Shown: positions 50,468 to 59,780, numbered from the stretch's first letter. The stretch is 64,000 bases of DNA from Stenotrophomonas rhizophila (GCF_003751305.1 NZ_RJKV01000001.1:620001-684000); one strand, 5' to 3'. Numbers and translations: made by a program. The notes: generated by a model from the sequence alone, not told the origin.

Positions 50468-51441
50468 ACATCGAATCCGTGGCCGGTCGGGCCTTGCCGA
50501 CCACCATTCCCGCGTATCTGGCACAGCTGCGCGCGGCGCTGCACGACGCCGATCCGGCGATGGTGCAGGACGCCCTGTACGACGCCGAGGAGTATCTGCG
50601 CTCCGAGCTGGCCGCCCAGCCGGGCCGCAGCGAGGCCGAGGTGATCGCCGATGTGGCCGGCAGCTATGGTGCGCCGGAAGAAGTGGCCGAGATCTACCGC
50701 GAAACGGAAATCACCGTGAACCGCGCGCTGCGCACGCCGAGCGCGGGTGCGGCGCCGCTGCGACGTGCGGCGGCGGTCAGCGCTGGCGCGGACCCGGTAC
50801 CACCGCCGGCCCCGCCCAAGCCCCGCTCGGCGCTGGCGAGCTTCTTCGGCGTGGCGCTGGAGGCACGCACCTATGGCGCGCTGTTCTACATGCTGCTCTC
50901 GCTGGCCACCGGTATCTTTTTCTTTACCTGGGTGGTCACCGGCCTGTCGCTGTCGCTGGGCCTGATGGTGTTGATCATCGGCATTCCAGTGGCGGTGCTG
51001 TTCTTCGGTTCGGTGCGCGGTCTGTCGCTGCTGGAAGGACGACTGGTGGAGGCCCTGCTGGGCGAGCGCATGCCACGCCGGCCGACGTATTCCGACCGCA
51101 GCCGCAGCTGGCTGCAGCGCATCGGTGACATGTTCACCGATGGCCGGACCTGGCTGACCCTGCTGTACTTCGTGCTGATGCTGCCGCTGGGCATCGTCTA
51201 CTTCACGATCGCCACCACGCTGTTGTCGACCTCGATCGGCTTCATCTGGGCACCCGTGGCGGCGCTGTTCTCCAGTGACTACGTGGGCATCCACATCGAC
51301 GGCATCCAGATGCTGCCGATCTGGGTCACACCGCTGCTGGCGATCATCGGCGTGCTGCTGCTGTTCGCGACGCTGCACCTGGCCCGCGGCATCGGTCACC
51401 TGCACGGGATGATGGCCAAGCATCTGCTGGTGCGGCTGTAA
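50464..51441 (+). CDS. HAAS signalling domain membrane protein
   Basis: A 325-residue protein with an N-terminal HAAS/DUF1700-type domain (about 10-90; LRAALHDADPAMVQDALYDAEEYL, in parts, and EVIADVAGSYGAPEEVAEIY), a Pro/Ala linker and four to six transmembrane segments (from about 138 and again from about 230) that resemble the putative sensor domain PF13796. It forms an operon with padR through an ATGA overlap. Related pairs act as membrane partners of PadR regulators in envelope stress, but the signal is unknown here. Confidence 0.84.
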   Translation: MNIESVAGRALPTTIPAYLAQLRAALHDADPAMVQDALYDAEEYLRSELAAQPGRSEAEVIADVAGSYGAPEEVAEIYRETEITVNRALRTPSAGAAPLRRAAAVSAGADPVPPPAPPKPRSALASFFGVALEARTYGALFYMLLSLATGIFFFTWVVTGLSLSLGLMVLIIGIPVAVLFFGSVRGLSLLEGRLVEALLGERMPRRPTYSDRSRSWLQRIGDMFTDGRTWLTLLYFVLMLPLGIVYFTIATTLLSTSIGFIWAPVAALFSSDYVGIHIDGIQMLPIWVTPLLAIIGVLLLFATLHLARGIGHLHGMMAKHLLVRL

Positions 51442-51473
51442 CGTTCGGCCACAGGTCGGAACCCGAGGATCCG

Positions 51474-51495
51474 GTAGTGCCGGCCGCTGGCCGGC
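51474..51495 (+). repeat. SMAG-type GTAG palindrome, single copy
   Basis: GTAGTGCCGGCCGCTGGCCG plus GC: same core as the copies at 1794 and 1843. It lies between two converging genes (HAAS and PhaZ). Confidence 0.75.
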
Positions 51496-51542
51496 ATTCC
51501 CCAGCGTAAGCCCCCTGGTCGGGGGCTCCCGCCAAACGGTTG

Positions 51543-52859
51543 TCAGCCCGCCTTGCGGCGCAACGGCGTCACGTTGCTCGCGATCTTTGCGGCCTTCTTC
51601 GGCTTGCTGGCCACAGTCTGCGCATGGGCCGCGAAGAAATCACGCACCTTCGGATAGACGGTTTCGCGCCAGCGGCGGCCGCTGAAGATGCCGTAGTGGC
51701 CGGCGCCTTCGACGATGAAATGCTCGCGATGCGCGGCCGGAATGCCGGTGCACAGGTCCTGCGCCGCTTCGGTCTGGCCGAGGCCGGCGATATCGTCCAG
51801 CTCGCCTTCGATGCTCAGCAGTGCGGTGCCGGTGATCGCGCTGGGATCCACGCGTTCACCCTGCACGTACCACTCGCCGCGCGGCAGCAGGAACTCCTGG
51901 AAGACCACGCGGATCGTGTCCAGGTAGTACTTGGCCGGCATGTCGAGCACCGCGTTGTACTCGTCATAGAAACGACGGTGCGCGTCGGCATCTTCCATGT
52001 CGCCCTTGACCAGGTCGGCATAGAAATCCCAGTGCGAACTGAAGTGGCGGCTCGGGTTCATCGACAGGAACCCGGCGTGCTGCAGGAAGCCGGGGTACAC
52101 GCGGCGGCCGGCGCCGTGGAAGGTGGCCGGCACGGTGTGGATGACATTGTTCTCGAACCAGGACATCGGGTTCTGCGTGGCCAGATTGTTGACCGCGGTC
52201 GGGCTGCAGCGCGCATCGATCGGTCCGCCCATCATCACCAGCGACCGCGGCGTGGTTTCGCCACGGCTGGCCATCAGCGAGACGGCGGCAAGCACCGGCA
52301 CGGTCGGCTGGCAGACGCTGATCACGTGCAGCTTCTCCGCACCGAGGTGGCGGATGAATTCCTGCACGTAGGCGATGTAGTCATCCAGCCCGAACTCGCC
52401 TTCGCTGCCCGGCACCATCCGCGCATCGACCCAGTCGGTCACGTACACGCGGTGATCGCGCAGCAGGGTGCGCACGGTATCGCGCAGCAGCGTGGCGTGG
52501 TGGCCGGACAACGGCGCCACCACCAGCACGAACGGCTGGTTGAGCATGGTGTGCAGCTGGTCGGCTTCATTGCTGTGGCGCTTGAAGCGCAGCAGTTTGC
52601 AGAATGGCTTGCTGATCTCTTCGTGGACGACGATCGGCACGCGCTCGCCCTCGACGTCGATTTCATTGATGCCCCATTCGGGCTTCTCGTAATCCTTGCC
52701 GATGCGGTGGAACAGCTCGTTCACAGCGGCCAGGCGATCCGCGCCGAGCATCTGTGACCACCAATGACCTTGATTGGCGAAGAACTTCGCGTTGGCCTGG
52801 GCCTGGTGCACCCACGGGGCGAGCAGGTTGCGGGTCAACTCATGCAGCTGATATAGCAT
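51543..52859 (-). CDS. Intracellular polyhydroxyalkanoate depolymerase (PhaZ-type)
   Basis: A 438-residue alpha/beta-hydrolase of the intracellular PHA depolymerase family. The nucleophile elbow is Cys-type: HVISVCQPTVPVLAA with Cys183, as in Ralstonia PhaZ1, and the conserved IVEGAGHYGIFSGRRWRE supplies the His. N-terminus MLYQLHELTRN is standard for the family. It would break down polyhydroxybutyrate-like storage polymer, but no PHA synthase is in the window. A basic tail (PKKAAKIASNVTPLRRKAG) may bind granules or nucleic acid. A TATGCT hexamer at 52899-52894 is the best -10. Confidence 0.88.
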   Translation of the reverse strand: MLYQLHELTRNLLAPWVHQAQANAKFFANQGHWWSQMLGADRLAAVNELFHRIGKDYEKPEWGINEIDVEGERVPIVVHEEISKPFCKLLRFKRHSNEADQLHTMLNQPFVLVVAPLSGHHATLLRDTVRTLLRDHRVYVTDWVDARMVPGSEGEFGLDDYIAYVQEFIRHLGAEKLHVISVCQPTVPVLAAVSLMASRGETTPRSLVMMGGPIDARCSPTAVNNLATQNPMSWFENNVIHTVPATFHGAGRRVYPGFLQHAGFLSMNPSRHFSSHWDFYADLVKGDMEDADAHRRFYDEYNAVLDMPAKYYLDTIRVVFQEFLLPRGEWYVQGERVDPSAITGTALLSIEGELDDIAGLGQTEAAQDLCTGIPAAHREHFIVEGAGHYGIFSGRRWRETVYPKVRDFFAAHAQTVASKPKKAAKIASNVTPLRRKAG

Positions 52860-52893
52860 GACGTCCAATATGTATGGTCTTATGTTGCCGCGC

Positions 52894-52899
52894 AGCATA
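52894..52899 (-). promoter_or_regulatory. Candidate -10 of the PhaZ-type gene
   Basis: TATGCT on the minus strand, 34 bases before the ATG. Same hexamer as at creB. Confidence 0.35.
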
Positions 52900-52955
52900 G
52901 CGCACCCGTCGCGCGGGCGCGTTAATGCGGGTGCTGTCTCAATTGTTATCGAGAC

Positions 52956-53552
52956 TCAGGGCGCGCCACGTTCCAGTGCAGCCGCGTGACCTGCCAGTGC
53001 GGGCGACAGCCAGCAGTGCGAGCCCAAGGCGGTGAAGCCGACCCGCTTGAGCTGGCTGCGGTACCAGCGCGCCGGGCGCGGCTGGAAGCCTTCGTGGTCG
53101 CCATCGAAGTCATCCTCGGCGGTGAATGCCTCCAGGAAGGCCACGCCGGCGGTCAGTTCGGCAAAGCCTTCCAGCGCCGGGCGCAGCTCGCGGCTGGGCA
53201 CGTAGTGCATCACGTCCGAGCAGATCAGCAGATCCACCGGCGCGCACGGGCGCAGCCAGGCAAAATCGCCGACCTTGGCCGGGTGCAGGTTGCGGCTGCG
53301 GCCGTAGCGGTGCACGGCGTAATCGCTGCTGTCGAAGCCCAGGTACTGCACGCGCGGGCGCAGTTTGAGCAGCGGGGCGCGCCAGGCGCCTTCGCCACAG
53401 CCGATGTCCAGCACGCTGCGGATCGGGCGTTCCAGGTAGTACTCGGCACTGGCCACCGCAAGCGCCACCTTGCGCGCCAGGCGCGCGGCGCCACCGGTCT
53501 GGTCAGGCTGGTACCAGCGCTGGAAGTAGGCGGCGTCGTAGGTTTTGTCCAT
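52956..53552 (-). CDS. Class I SAM-dependent methyltransferase
   Basis: A 198-residue methyltransferase with motif I VLDIGCGEGAWRAPLL (about 46-61), motif II YLGFDSSDYAV and the post-motif segment VDLLICSDVMHYVPS. Small class I fold; substrate unknown. It has MDKTYDAAYFQRWY at the N-terminus, common in xanthomonad homologues. It lies 96 bases upstream of PhaZ on the same strand. A SMAG-type palindrome separates its promoter from hemJ. Confidence 0.88.
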   Translation of the reverse strand: MDKTYDAAYFQRWYQPDQTGGAARLARKVALAVASAEYYLERPIRSVLDIGCGEGAWRAPLLKLRPRVQYLGFDSSDYAVHRYGRSRNLHPAKVGDFAWLRPCAPVDLLICSDVMHYVPSRELRPALEGFAELTAGVAFLEAFTAEDDFDGDHEGFQPRPARWYRSQLKRVGFTALGSHCWLSPALAGHAAALERGAP

Positions 53553-53640
53553 GGAAGATGTGCACGTGGGTGAAAGCGGCGCTTATCGTACGGCGTGGCG
53601 CGCGCGGATGCGTAGTGGAGGTGTGGCGATGGGTCGCGTC

Positions 53641-53663
53641 AGCCCCCCATGGGGTGGCTCTAC
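53641..53663 (-). repeat. SMAG-type palindrome before hemJ
   Basis: On the minus strand it begins GTAGAGCCACCCCATGGG, matching the copy at 48449-48473. It lies in the 161-base divergent gap, 50 bases before the hemJ start. Confidence 0.68.
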
Positions 53664-53713
53664 CGGGCATGCGAGAATGGCGGCCACCCCATGCCAGCCG
53701 CCGGAGCAAGCAC

Positions 53714-54169
53714 ATGCAGTCCTACTACTGGGTCAAGACCTTCCACCTGTTGTTCGTGGTGGCGTGGATGGCGGCGGTGTTCTATCTGCCCCGGATCCTG
53801 GTCAACCTCAGCGAGACGGCCGGCCAGCTGCCGGTGACCGAGCGGCTGCAGCTGATGGGCCTGCGCCTGTACAAGTTCGGCCACATGATGTTCGGCCTCG
53901 CGCTGCTCCTGGGCGTGGTGCTGTGGCTGGGCTACCGCGTGATTCCCGATTTCCCGACCATGGTCGCGCCCGGTGCGGCGGGCTGGCTGCATGCCAAGCT
54001 CGGCCTGGTGGTGCTGCTGCTGGTGTATTACTCGTGGACCGGGCGCCTGTTGAAGGGCGCGGTACGCGGCAAGCCGTTGCCGTCCTCGCGCGCGCTGCGC
54101 TGGTTCAACGAACTGCCGCTGGTGCTGTTCATCGGCGTGGTCTGGCTGGTGATCGCCAAGCCGTTCTGA
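53714..54169 (+). CDS. hemJ: Protoporphyrinogen IX oxidase HemJ (CopD superfamily)
   Basis: A 151-residue membrane protein with four segments. The sequence WVKTFHLLFVVAWMAAVFYLPR at the N-terminus (His11) and GWLHAKLGLVVLLLVYY (His93, Lys95) are the HemJ hallmarks, and the end RWFNELPLVLFIGVVWLVIAKPF (given in part) matches too. HemJ oxidises protoporphyrinogen IX in heme synthesis in bacteria without HemG or HemY. It is often only called CopD family. It is convergent with accA across a strong two-way terminator. Confidence 0.88.
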   Translation: MQSYYWVKTFHLLFVVAWMAAVFYLPRILVNLSETAGQLPVTERLQLMGLRLYKFGHMMFGLALLLGVVLWLGYRVIPDFPTMVAPGAAGWLHAKLGLVVLLLVYYSWTGRLLKGAVRGKPLPSSRALRWFNELPLVLFIGVVWLVIAKPF

Positions 54170-54203
54170 AAAAAAGCCGGGCGCTTGCGCGTCCGGCTTT
54201 TTC
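54170..54203. terminator. Bidirectional terminator between hemJ and accA
   Basis: AAAAAGCCGG/CCGGCTTTTT outer stem with an inner GCGC-TT-GCGC hairpin. T-runs on both strands make it active in both directions; it starts right after the hemJ stop. Confidence 0.92.
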
Positions 54204-54221
54204 GTCTGCACTGCAGCCTGA

Positions 54222-55181
54222 TCAGGCCACTTCGTAGGTCCCGTAGCTGCGCAGGCGCTCGTAACGCTTCTGCAGCAGCTCATCGACCGGCAGCTTCTCC
54301 AGCACGTCCAGCTCGTTGAGCAGCACGGCCTTGAGGCGTTTGGCCATCTGGTTCGGGTTGCGGTGGGCGCCACCGGTCGGCTCACGCACCACCTTGTCCA
54401 CCAAGCCCAGACCCTTCAGGCGCGGGGCGGTCAGGCCGAGCTGTTCGGCGGCGTCCTTGGCCTTGGCCGGGTCCTTCCACAGGATCGAGGCGCAGCCTTC
54501 CGGGCTGATGGTCGAGTACACGCTGTACTCCAGCATCACGGTGCGGTCGCCCACGCCCAGGGCCAGTGCGCCGCCCGAGCCGCCTTCACCGATCACGGTG
54601 CAGACCACCGGCACCTTCAGTTCGGCCATTTCCATCAGGTTGCGTGCGATCGCTTCGGACTGGCCGCGCGATTCGGCGTCGATGCCCGGCCAGGCGCCGG
54701 CGGTGTCGATCAGGGTCAGCACCGGCAGGCCGAAACGCTCGGCCATCTTCATCAGGCGCAGCGCCTTGCGGTAGCCCTCCGGCTTGGGCATGCCGAAGTT
54801 GCGCTTGATCTTTTCCTTGGTGTCGCGGCCCTTCTGATGGCCGATCAGCATCACCGAGCGGCCACCGATGCGGGCCAGGCCGCCGATGATCGCCTTGTCG
54901 TCGGCGAACGCGCGGTCGCCGGCCAGTTCCTGGAACTCATCGCAGATGATGCGGATGTAGTCCTCGGTGTACGGGCGGGACGGATGCCGGGCCAGCTGCA
55001 GCACCTGCCAGGAGGTCAGGTTGCGGAAGATCTGCGCGGTGCGCACCCGCAGCTTGTCCCGCAGGGCATGCACCTCGGCCTCGACATTGACCGCAGGTCC
55101 GGCGCTGGCGCTGCGCAGTTCCTGGATCTTCGCCTCCAGATCAGCGATGGGTTGCTCGAAGTCGAGGTAGTTCGGATTCAT
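54222..55181 (-). CDS. accA: Acetyl-CoA carboxylase carboxyltransferase subunit alpha
   Basis: With AccD it transfers the carboxyl group from biotin to acetyl-CoA, making malonyl-CoA for fatty acid synthesis. The 319-residue protein starts [19 protein letters not shown] and shows [17 protein letters not shown] and [17 protein letters not shown], the conserved crotonase-fold acyl-CoA binding parts. Normal length. It is last in the lpxD-to-accA order but separated from dnaE by a lipoprotein gene and has its own likely promoter (TACACT at 55215-55210). Confidence 0.97.
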   Translation of the reverse strand: MNPNYLDFEQPIADLEAKIQELRSASAGPAVNVEAEVHALRDKLRVRTAQIFRNLTSWQVLQLARHPSRPYTEDYIRIICDEFQELAGDRAFADDKAIIGGLARIGGRSVMLIGHQKGRDTKEKIKRNFGMPKPEGYRKALRLMKMAERFGLPVLTLIDTAGAWPGIDAESRGQSEAIARNLMEMAELKVPVVCTVIGEGGSGGALALGVGDRTVMLEYSVYSTISPEGCASILWKDPAKAKDAAEQLGLTAPRLKGLGLVDKVVREPTGGAHRNPNQMAKRLKAVLLNELDVLEKLPVDELLQKRYERLRSYGTYEVA

Positions 55182-55209
55182 CGGAAACCGTCGTGAAGAA
55201 AAGAGGGAA

Positions 55210-55215
55210 AGTGTA
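55210..55215 (-). promoter_or_regulatory. Candidate -10 of accA
   Basis: TACACT on the minus strand, 28 bases before the accA ATG, in a 113-base gap after the lipoprotein gene. Confidence 0.4.
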
Positions 55216-55294
55216 GCCGAATGCGCCGAAAAGCCCCGTACGCCGACGTCTGGAAACCGACGGTAGCGCAGCAGGGCCAGGGGCGCCAGTCAGG

Positions 55295-56188
55295 TCAGGG
55301 GACGACCAGCGCCGCGCTGCCCATCAGCGCGCTGCGGGTCTTCACGAAGGTGTTGTAGCCCTCGTTGGCCTCCTTGGGCAGGCCCGAGCCCAGTCGGGCG
55401 GTCGCTGCGGTGAACGCCATCTGCGCCTGGAAGGCCTCCTGCTGGAGCTGCAGCTGCGCATCGGCAGAGGTGGCGTGCAGGTAGCGGGTGTACAGCTCGC
55501 GCAACGGGCCGGCATGGACCTCGAAGGCCGGATCCAGCGGCGGCAGGGCGGTCGGGGCCGCGTCCAGCGTGTAGGCGGGGGCCACGTAGCCCTTGGGCTG
55601 CTGGCGTGCGTAGGCACCGGGCTGGCCCATGCCTGCTTCGACGTAGGCGATGAAATCCGGGGCGGTGAAGATCTTGGCGTTGATCCGGCCGCCGCTGGCG
55701 TCCACATGGGCCACGGTCTGGACCTCCGGGAACGGCTCGCGGACGCCGAAGCTCCAGGCCTGGTCGATGAACAGGTCATGGGTGGTCTGGTACGGCCCTT
55801 CGAACGTCACGCCGCCCAGCTCGATCTGGTTCTTCAGGCTGCCGAAATGCTGCAGCTTGTCTTCACCGGTGACGTAGATCTCGTTGGCGATCACGTACTC
55901 GGCCAAGGTCGGGTTGATCAACCCACCCCTGCCGCTGGCGTAGACGATGAAACGCACATCGCCGAGCTGTTCGGTCTGCAGATGATGTTCACCGGGCTTG
56001 AGCTTGACCGGGCGCGAGGCGTGCGCGGCGATCGGCAGTTCATTGCCATCGATGCGCAGGGTCAGCGGCGTGGCGCCCGGGTTGTCGATCTCGAAGGTCT
56101 GGGCGGGGCTGGAACAGCCGGTGATGGCGACGGCTGCACTCAGCAGCACGGCAAAACGCTTGATCAAAACAAAATACCTGTGTTGCAA
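55295..56188 (-). CDS. Lipoprotein of unknown function between dnaE and accA
   Basis: A 297-residue protein with lipobox AITGC (Cys25). The N-terminal third is a small beta-rich module (FEIDNPGATPLTLRIDGNEL, LKPGEHHL) resembling a peptidase-regulatory or PEGA-like fold; the rest has no family I recognise. It starts only 10 bases after the dnaE stop, so it is co-transcribed with dnaE. A ribosome-binding site is weak (AACACAGG before ATG). In most gammaproteobacteria accA directly follows dnaE, so this gene is an insertion into a conserved order. Confidence 0.78.
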   Translation of the reverse strand: MQHRYFVLIKRFAVLLSAAVAITGCSSPAQTFEIDNPGATPLTLRIDGNELPIAAHASRPVKLKPGEHHLQTEQLGDVRFIVYASGRGGLINPTLAEYVIANEIYVTGEDKLQHFGSLKNQIELGGVTFEGPYQTTHDLFIDQAWSFGVREPFPEVQTVAHVDASGGRINAKIFTAPDFIAYVEAGMGQPGAYARQQPKGYVAPAYTLDAAPTALPPLDPAFEVHAGPLRELYTRYLHATSADAQLQLQQEAFQAQMAFTAATARLGSGLPKEANEGYNTFVKTRSALMGSAALVVP

Positions 56189-56198
56189 CAGAAAAAAA

Positions 56199-59100
56199 TC
56201 AGTTCGCCCAGGGCGGGCTGTAACGCACTTTCACCGTGCGGACCGCAGGATCGGCGCGCAGTGCGTCGACCAGGTGGCTGTCCACGCGCACGGCGATGTC
56301 ACCGGCGACATCGAGCATGCCGGCCACCGGGCCCTGTTCCGAGCCAAGCAGCAGGTCCAGGCGCAGCGGTGTGCGGCCGGGGCGATGCCGGTCGAGCAGG
56401 GTGTTGACGCGGTTCCACACCCCACCGTCCTGGCGCAGGTCCACCCGCAGCGACAGCCGCGTGGCGTAGTTGGCGCAGATGTCTTCGTAATCCCAGACCT
56501 GGCGGATGCGCAGGGCATAGCCGCCGTTGAACTCGTCTTCGCGCAGGCCGCCCTTGACCACCAGGATGCGGTCCTTGGTCATCAGGTGGCCGAACTCGGC
56601 CAGGCCATCGGTGAAGGCGCTGCATTCCACGCGGCCCTTGCCGTCTTCGAGCTGCATGAAGATCTGGCTTTCGCCCTTGCGGCGTACGCCGACCACCAGG
56701 CCGGCCAGGATCACCGGCGTTTCCTGGCGCCAGGCGCGCTTCTCGCCGTCCTTGCTCGGGCGTGCCGGCGGGATCAGTTTTTCCAGCTTGCCCAGGTCGG
56801 TACCGACCAGTTCCTTGACGTCATCGGCGTAGGGATCGAACGGGTGGCCACTGAGGTAGAAGCCCAGCGTTTCGCGCTCGCCGTCCAGCAACTGGCCCAG
56901 CGCCCACTCTTTGGCTTCGGGCAGTTCCAGCTGCATCGCGGTGCTGACCGGATCGGGTGCGCCGAACAGCGAGTTCTGCCCGGAGGCCTTCTCGCGCGCC
57001 ATCTGGTCGGTGGCCTTGAGAACTTCGGGCAGCTGCAGCATCAGCGAGGCGCGGTTCTTGCCGAGCCCGTCCATCGCGCCGCAGTTGATCATCGCTTCCA
57101 GCGTGCGGCGGTTGAGCTTGCCCGATTCGGCACGCATGCAGAAATCCAGCAGCGACGCATAGCGGCCGCCACGCTGGCGCTCTTCCACGATCGCTTCGCA
57201 GGCGCCCTGGCCGACACCCTTGATCGCGCCCAGGCCGTACACGATGGTGTCGGCGCTGGAGGCTTCGAACATGTACGCCGATTCGTTCACGCGGGGCGGC
57301 AGCACGGTCAGGCCGAGGTTGCGCACTTCGGCGAGGAAGCCGACCACCTTGTCGGTGTTGTCCATGTCCGAGGACAGCGTCGCGGCCATGAACTCGGCCG
57401 GGTAATGACGCTTGAGCCAGGCGGTCTGGTAACTCACCAGTGCGTAGGCGGCGGCGTGCGACTTGTTGAAGCCGTAGCCGGCGAACTTCTCCATCAGGTC
57501 GAAGATCGCGTCGGCCTTGGCTTCGACGACACCGTCCTTGGCCGCACCTTCACGGAAAATCTCGCGGTGCTTGGCCATTTCGGCCGGCACCTTCTTGCCC
57601 ATCGCGCGGCGCAGCAGATCGGCGCCGCCGAGCGAGTAACCGCCGACGATCTGCGCCATCTGCATCACCTGCTCCTGGTACACCATGATGCCGTAGGTGT
57701 CTTTCAGGATCGCTTCGGTGCGCGGATCGGGGTAGATGATTTCTTCCTGCCCGTGCTTGCGCGCGTTGAAGGAGGGAATCAGGTCCATCGGGCCGGGGCG
57801 GTACAGCGACACCAGCGCGATGAGATCTTCGAAGCGGTCAGGACGCGCGTCTTTCAGCAGGCGGCGCATGCCCGAGGATTCGAACTGGAACACCGCGCCG
57901 GTATTGCCGTTGGCGAAGATGTCCTTGTAGGTGGGGACGTCATCCAGCGGCAGCGCGGTGATGTCCACCGGCGGAATGCCGGCGCGCTCGTGCCGCTTGT
58001 TGATCGCCTTGACCGCCCAGTCGATGATCGTCAGCGTGCGCAGGCCGAGGAAGTCGAACTTCACCAGGCCGATTTCTTCGACGTCGTTCTTGTCGAACTG
58101 GGTGACCGGGTTGCGGCCCCTGCCGCCTTCATCATGTTCGGCGAACAGCGGGCAGAATTCGGCCAGTGGTTCCGGTGCGATCACCACGCCACCGGCGTGC
58201 TTGCCGGCGTTGCGGGTGAGGTCTTCGAGCTGGCGTGCCAGGTCGATCAGGTCGCGGACATCGTCTTCGTTCTGGTAGCGCTGGATCAGCTCCGGCGAGG
58301 CCATTTCCGAATCCTTGCCTTCGCCCATCGCATCCTTGAGCGAGATGCCCAGGATGTTGGGGATCAGCTTGGAGACGCCGTCGACCAGGCCGTACGGGAA
58401 GCCGAGCACGCGACCGGAGTCGCGCACCACGGCCTTGGCCGCCATGGTGCCGTAGGTGATGATCTGGCTGACGCGGTCGCGACCGTATTTACGCGCGACG
58501 TAGTCGATGACTTCGTCGCGGCGGTCCATGCAGAAGTCGATGTCGAAGTCGGGCATCGACACGCGTTCGGGGTTGAGGAACCGTTCGAACAGCAGGTTGT
58601 ACGGGATCGGATCCAGATCGGTGATCTGCAGCGCCCAGGCCACCAGCGAGCCGGCACCGGAACCGCGGCCGGGGCCGATCGGAATGCCCTGGTTCTTTCC
58701 CCACTGGATGAAGTCGGCCACGATCAGGAAGTAGCCGGGGAAGCCCATCTTGATGATGGTGGCCAGTTCGAATTCGAGGCGCTCGAAATAGTCGGCGCGG
58801 GTCTTGCCCGGCGCCAGCGGATTCTTTTCGAGACGTGCTTCCAGGCCCTTGCGCGATTCGCTGCAGATCCAGCTGTCGAGGGTTTCCTCTTCGGGGACCG
58901 GATAGTTGGGCAGGAAGTAGGTGCCCAGCCGCATCTCGATGTTGCAGCGTTCGGCCAGCGCCAGGGTGTTGTCGATCGCGTCGGGAATGTCGGCGAACAG
59001 CGCGCACATGTCCTCGGCGGATTTGAGGTACTGCTGGTCGCTGTAATCGCGCGGGCGTTTGGGATCGTCCAGCACGCGGCCGGAGGAAATGCAGACGCGC

Positions 59101-59780
59101 GCTTCGTGGGCGCTGAAGTCTTCCGGCTGCAGGAAGCGCACATCGTTGCTGGCGATCACCGGCAGGCCACGCTGGCCGGCGGCCTGCAGCGCAAACTGGT
59201 TGAAGGCTTCTTCGCCATCGCGGCCGGTGCGGGTCAGCTCCAGGTGCAGGCCGTCACCGAACACGCGCTGCCAGTCGGCGAGCTGTTGCTCGGCCAGATC
59301 GTGGCGGCCGTCGCCGGCGAGGCGGCCGGCGAGGCTGTCGCGGCCGGCCAGTGCGAACAGGTTGTGGCAGCCGGCTTTGAGCCAGTCCGGGTGCACGGCG
59401 ACGCCGCCTTCAGGGCGATGGCCTTCCATCCAGGCGCGGGTCAGCAGCCTGGAGAGGCTGAGGTAGCCTTCGCGGTCGCGGCAGAGCAGGGTCATGCGCC
59501 AGGGCGTCATGCCTTCTTCGGCGATCATGATGTCCGCGCCGGCGATGGGTTTGATGCCCACGGTTTCGGCGGCTTTGTAGAACTTGACCAGCGCGAACAG
59601 GTTGTTGAGATCCGTCACTGCCAGTGCAGGCAGCTTCAGTTCGACCGCGCGGCTGAGCAGGTTGGCCTGCTTTGCTTTTTTCGGGTCAGCCTGATCCGGC
59701 TTCGCCGGGACACGGATGGTCGAATCCGCCAGCGAAAATTCGGTGTGGACGTGGAGATGTACGAAACGGGAAGTGGACAT
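56199..59780 (-). CDS. dnaE: DNA polymerase III subunit alpha
   Basis: Catalytic subunit of the replicative polymerase, 1193 residues. The N-terminal PHP domain starts FVHLHVHTEFSLADSTIRV; the palm has the catalytic acidic motif PDFDIDF at about 410-416; the finger region contains YQEQVMQMAQIVGGYSLGGA and the C-terminal part the OB-fold (PVILAGLVVGVRRKGESQIF). Length is slightly above the E. coli protein (1160). ATG 59780 is the natural start; a TTGTTA/TACCCT promoter lies just upstream, so it need not depend on rnhB transcription. Confidence 0.97.
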   Translation of the reverse strand: MSTSRFVHLHVHTEFSLADSTIRVPAKPDQADPKKAKQANLLSRAVELKLPALAVTDLNNLFALVKFYKAAETVGIKPIAGADIMIAEEGMTPWRMTLLCRDREGYLSLSRLLTRAWMEGHRPEGGVAVHPDWLKAGCHNLFALAGRDSLAGRLAGDGRHDLAEQQLADWQRVFGDGLHLELTRTGRDGEEAFNQFALQAAGQRGLPVIASNDVRFLQPEDFSAHEARVCISSGRVLDDPKRPRDYSDQQYLKSAEDMCALFADIPDAIDNTLALAERCNIEMRLGTYFLPNYPVPEEETLDSWICSESRKGLEARLEKNPLAPGKTRADYFERLEFELATIIKMGFPGYFLIVADFIQWGKNQGIPIGPGRGSGAGSLVAWALQITDLDPIPYNLLFERFLNPERVSMPDFDIDFCMDRRDEVIDYVARKYGRDRVSQIITYGTMAAKAVVRDSGRVLGFPYGLVDGVSKLIPNILGISLKDAMGEGKDSEMASPELIQRYQNEDDVRDLIDLARQLEDLTRNAGKHAGGVVIAPEPLAEFCPLFAEHDEGGRGRNPVTQFDKNDVEEIGLVKFDFLGLRTLTIIDWAVKAINKRHERAGIPPVDITALPLDDVPTYKDIFANGNTGAVFQFESSGMRRLLKDARPDRFEDLIALVSLYRPGPMDLIPSFNARKHGQEEIIYPDPRTEAILKDTYGIMVYQEQVMQMAQIVGGYSLGGADLLRRAMGKKVPAEMAKHREIFREGAAKDGVVEAKADAIFDLMEKFAGYGFNKSHAAAYALVSYQTAWLKRHYPAEFMAATLSSDMDNTDKVVGFLAEVRNLGLTVLPPRVNESAYMFEASSADTIVYGLGAIKGVGQGACEAIVEERQRGGRYASLLDFCMRAESGKLNRRTLEAMINCGAMDGLGKNRASLMLQLPEVLKATDQMAREKASGQNSLFGAPDPVSTAMQLELPEAKEWALGQLLDGERETLGFYLSGHPFDPYADDVKELVGTDLGKLEKLIPPARPSKDGEKRAWRQETPVILAGLVVGVRRKGESQIFMQLEDGKGRVECSAFTDGLAEFGHLMTKDRILVVKGGLREDEFNGGYALRIRQVWDYEDICANYATRLSLRVDLRQDGGVWNRVNTLLDRHRPGRTPLRLDLLLGSEQGPVAGMLDVAGDIAVRVDSHLVDALRADPAVRTVKVRYSPPWAN

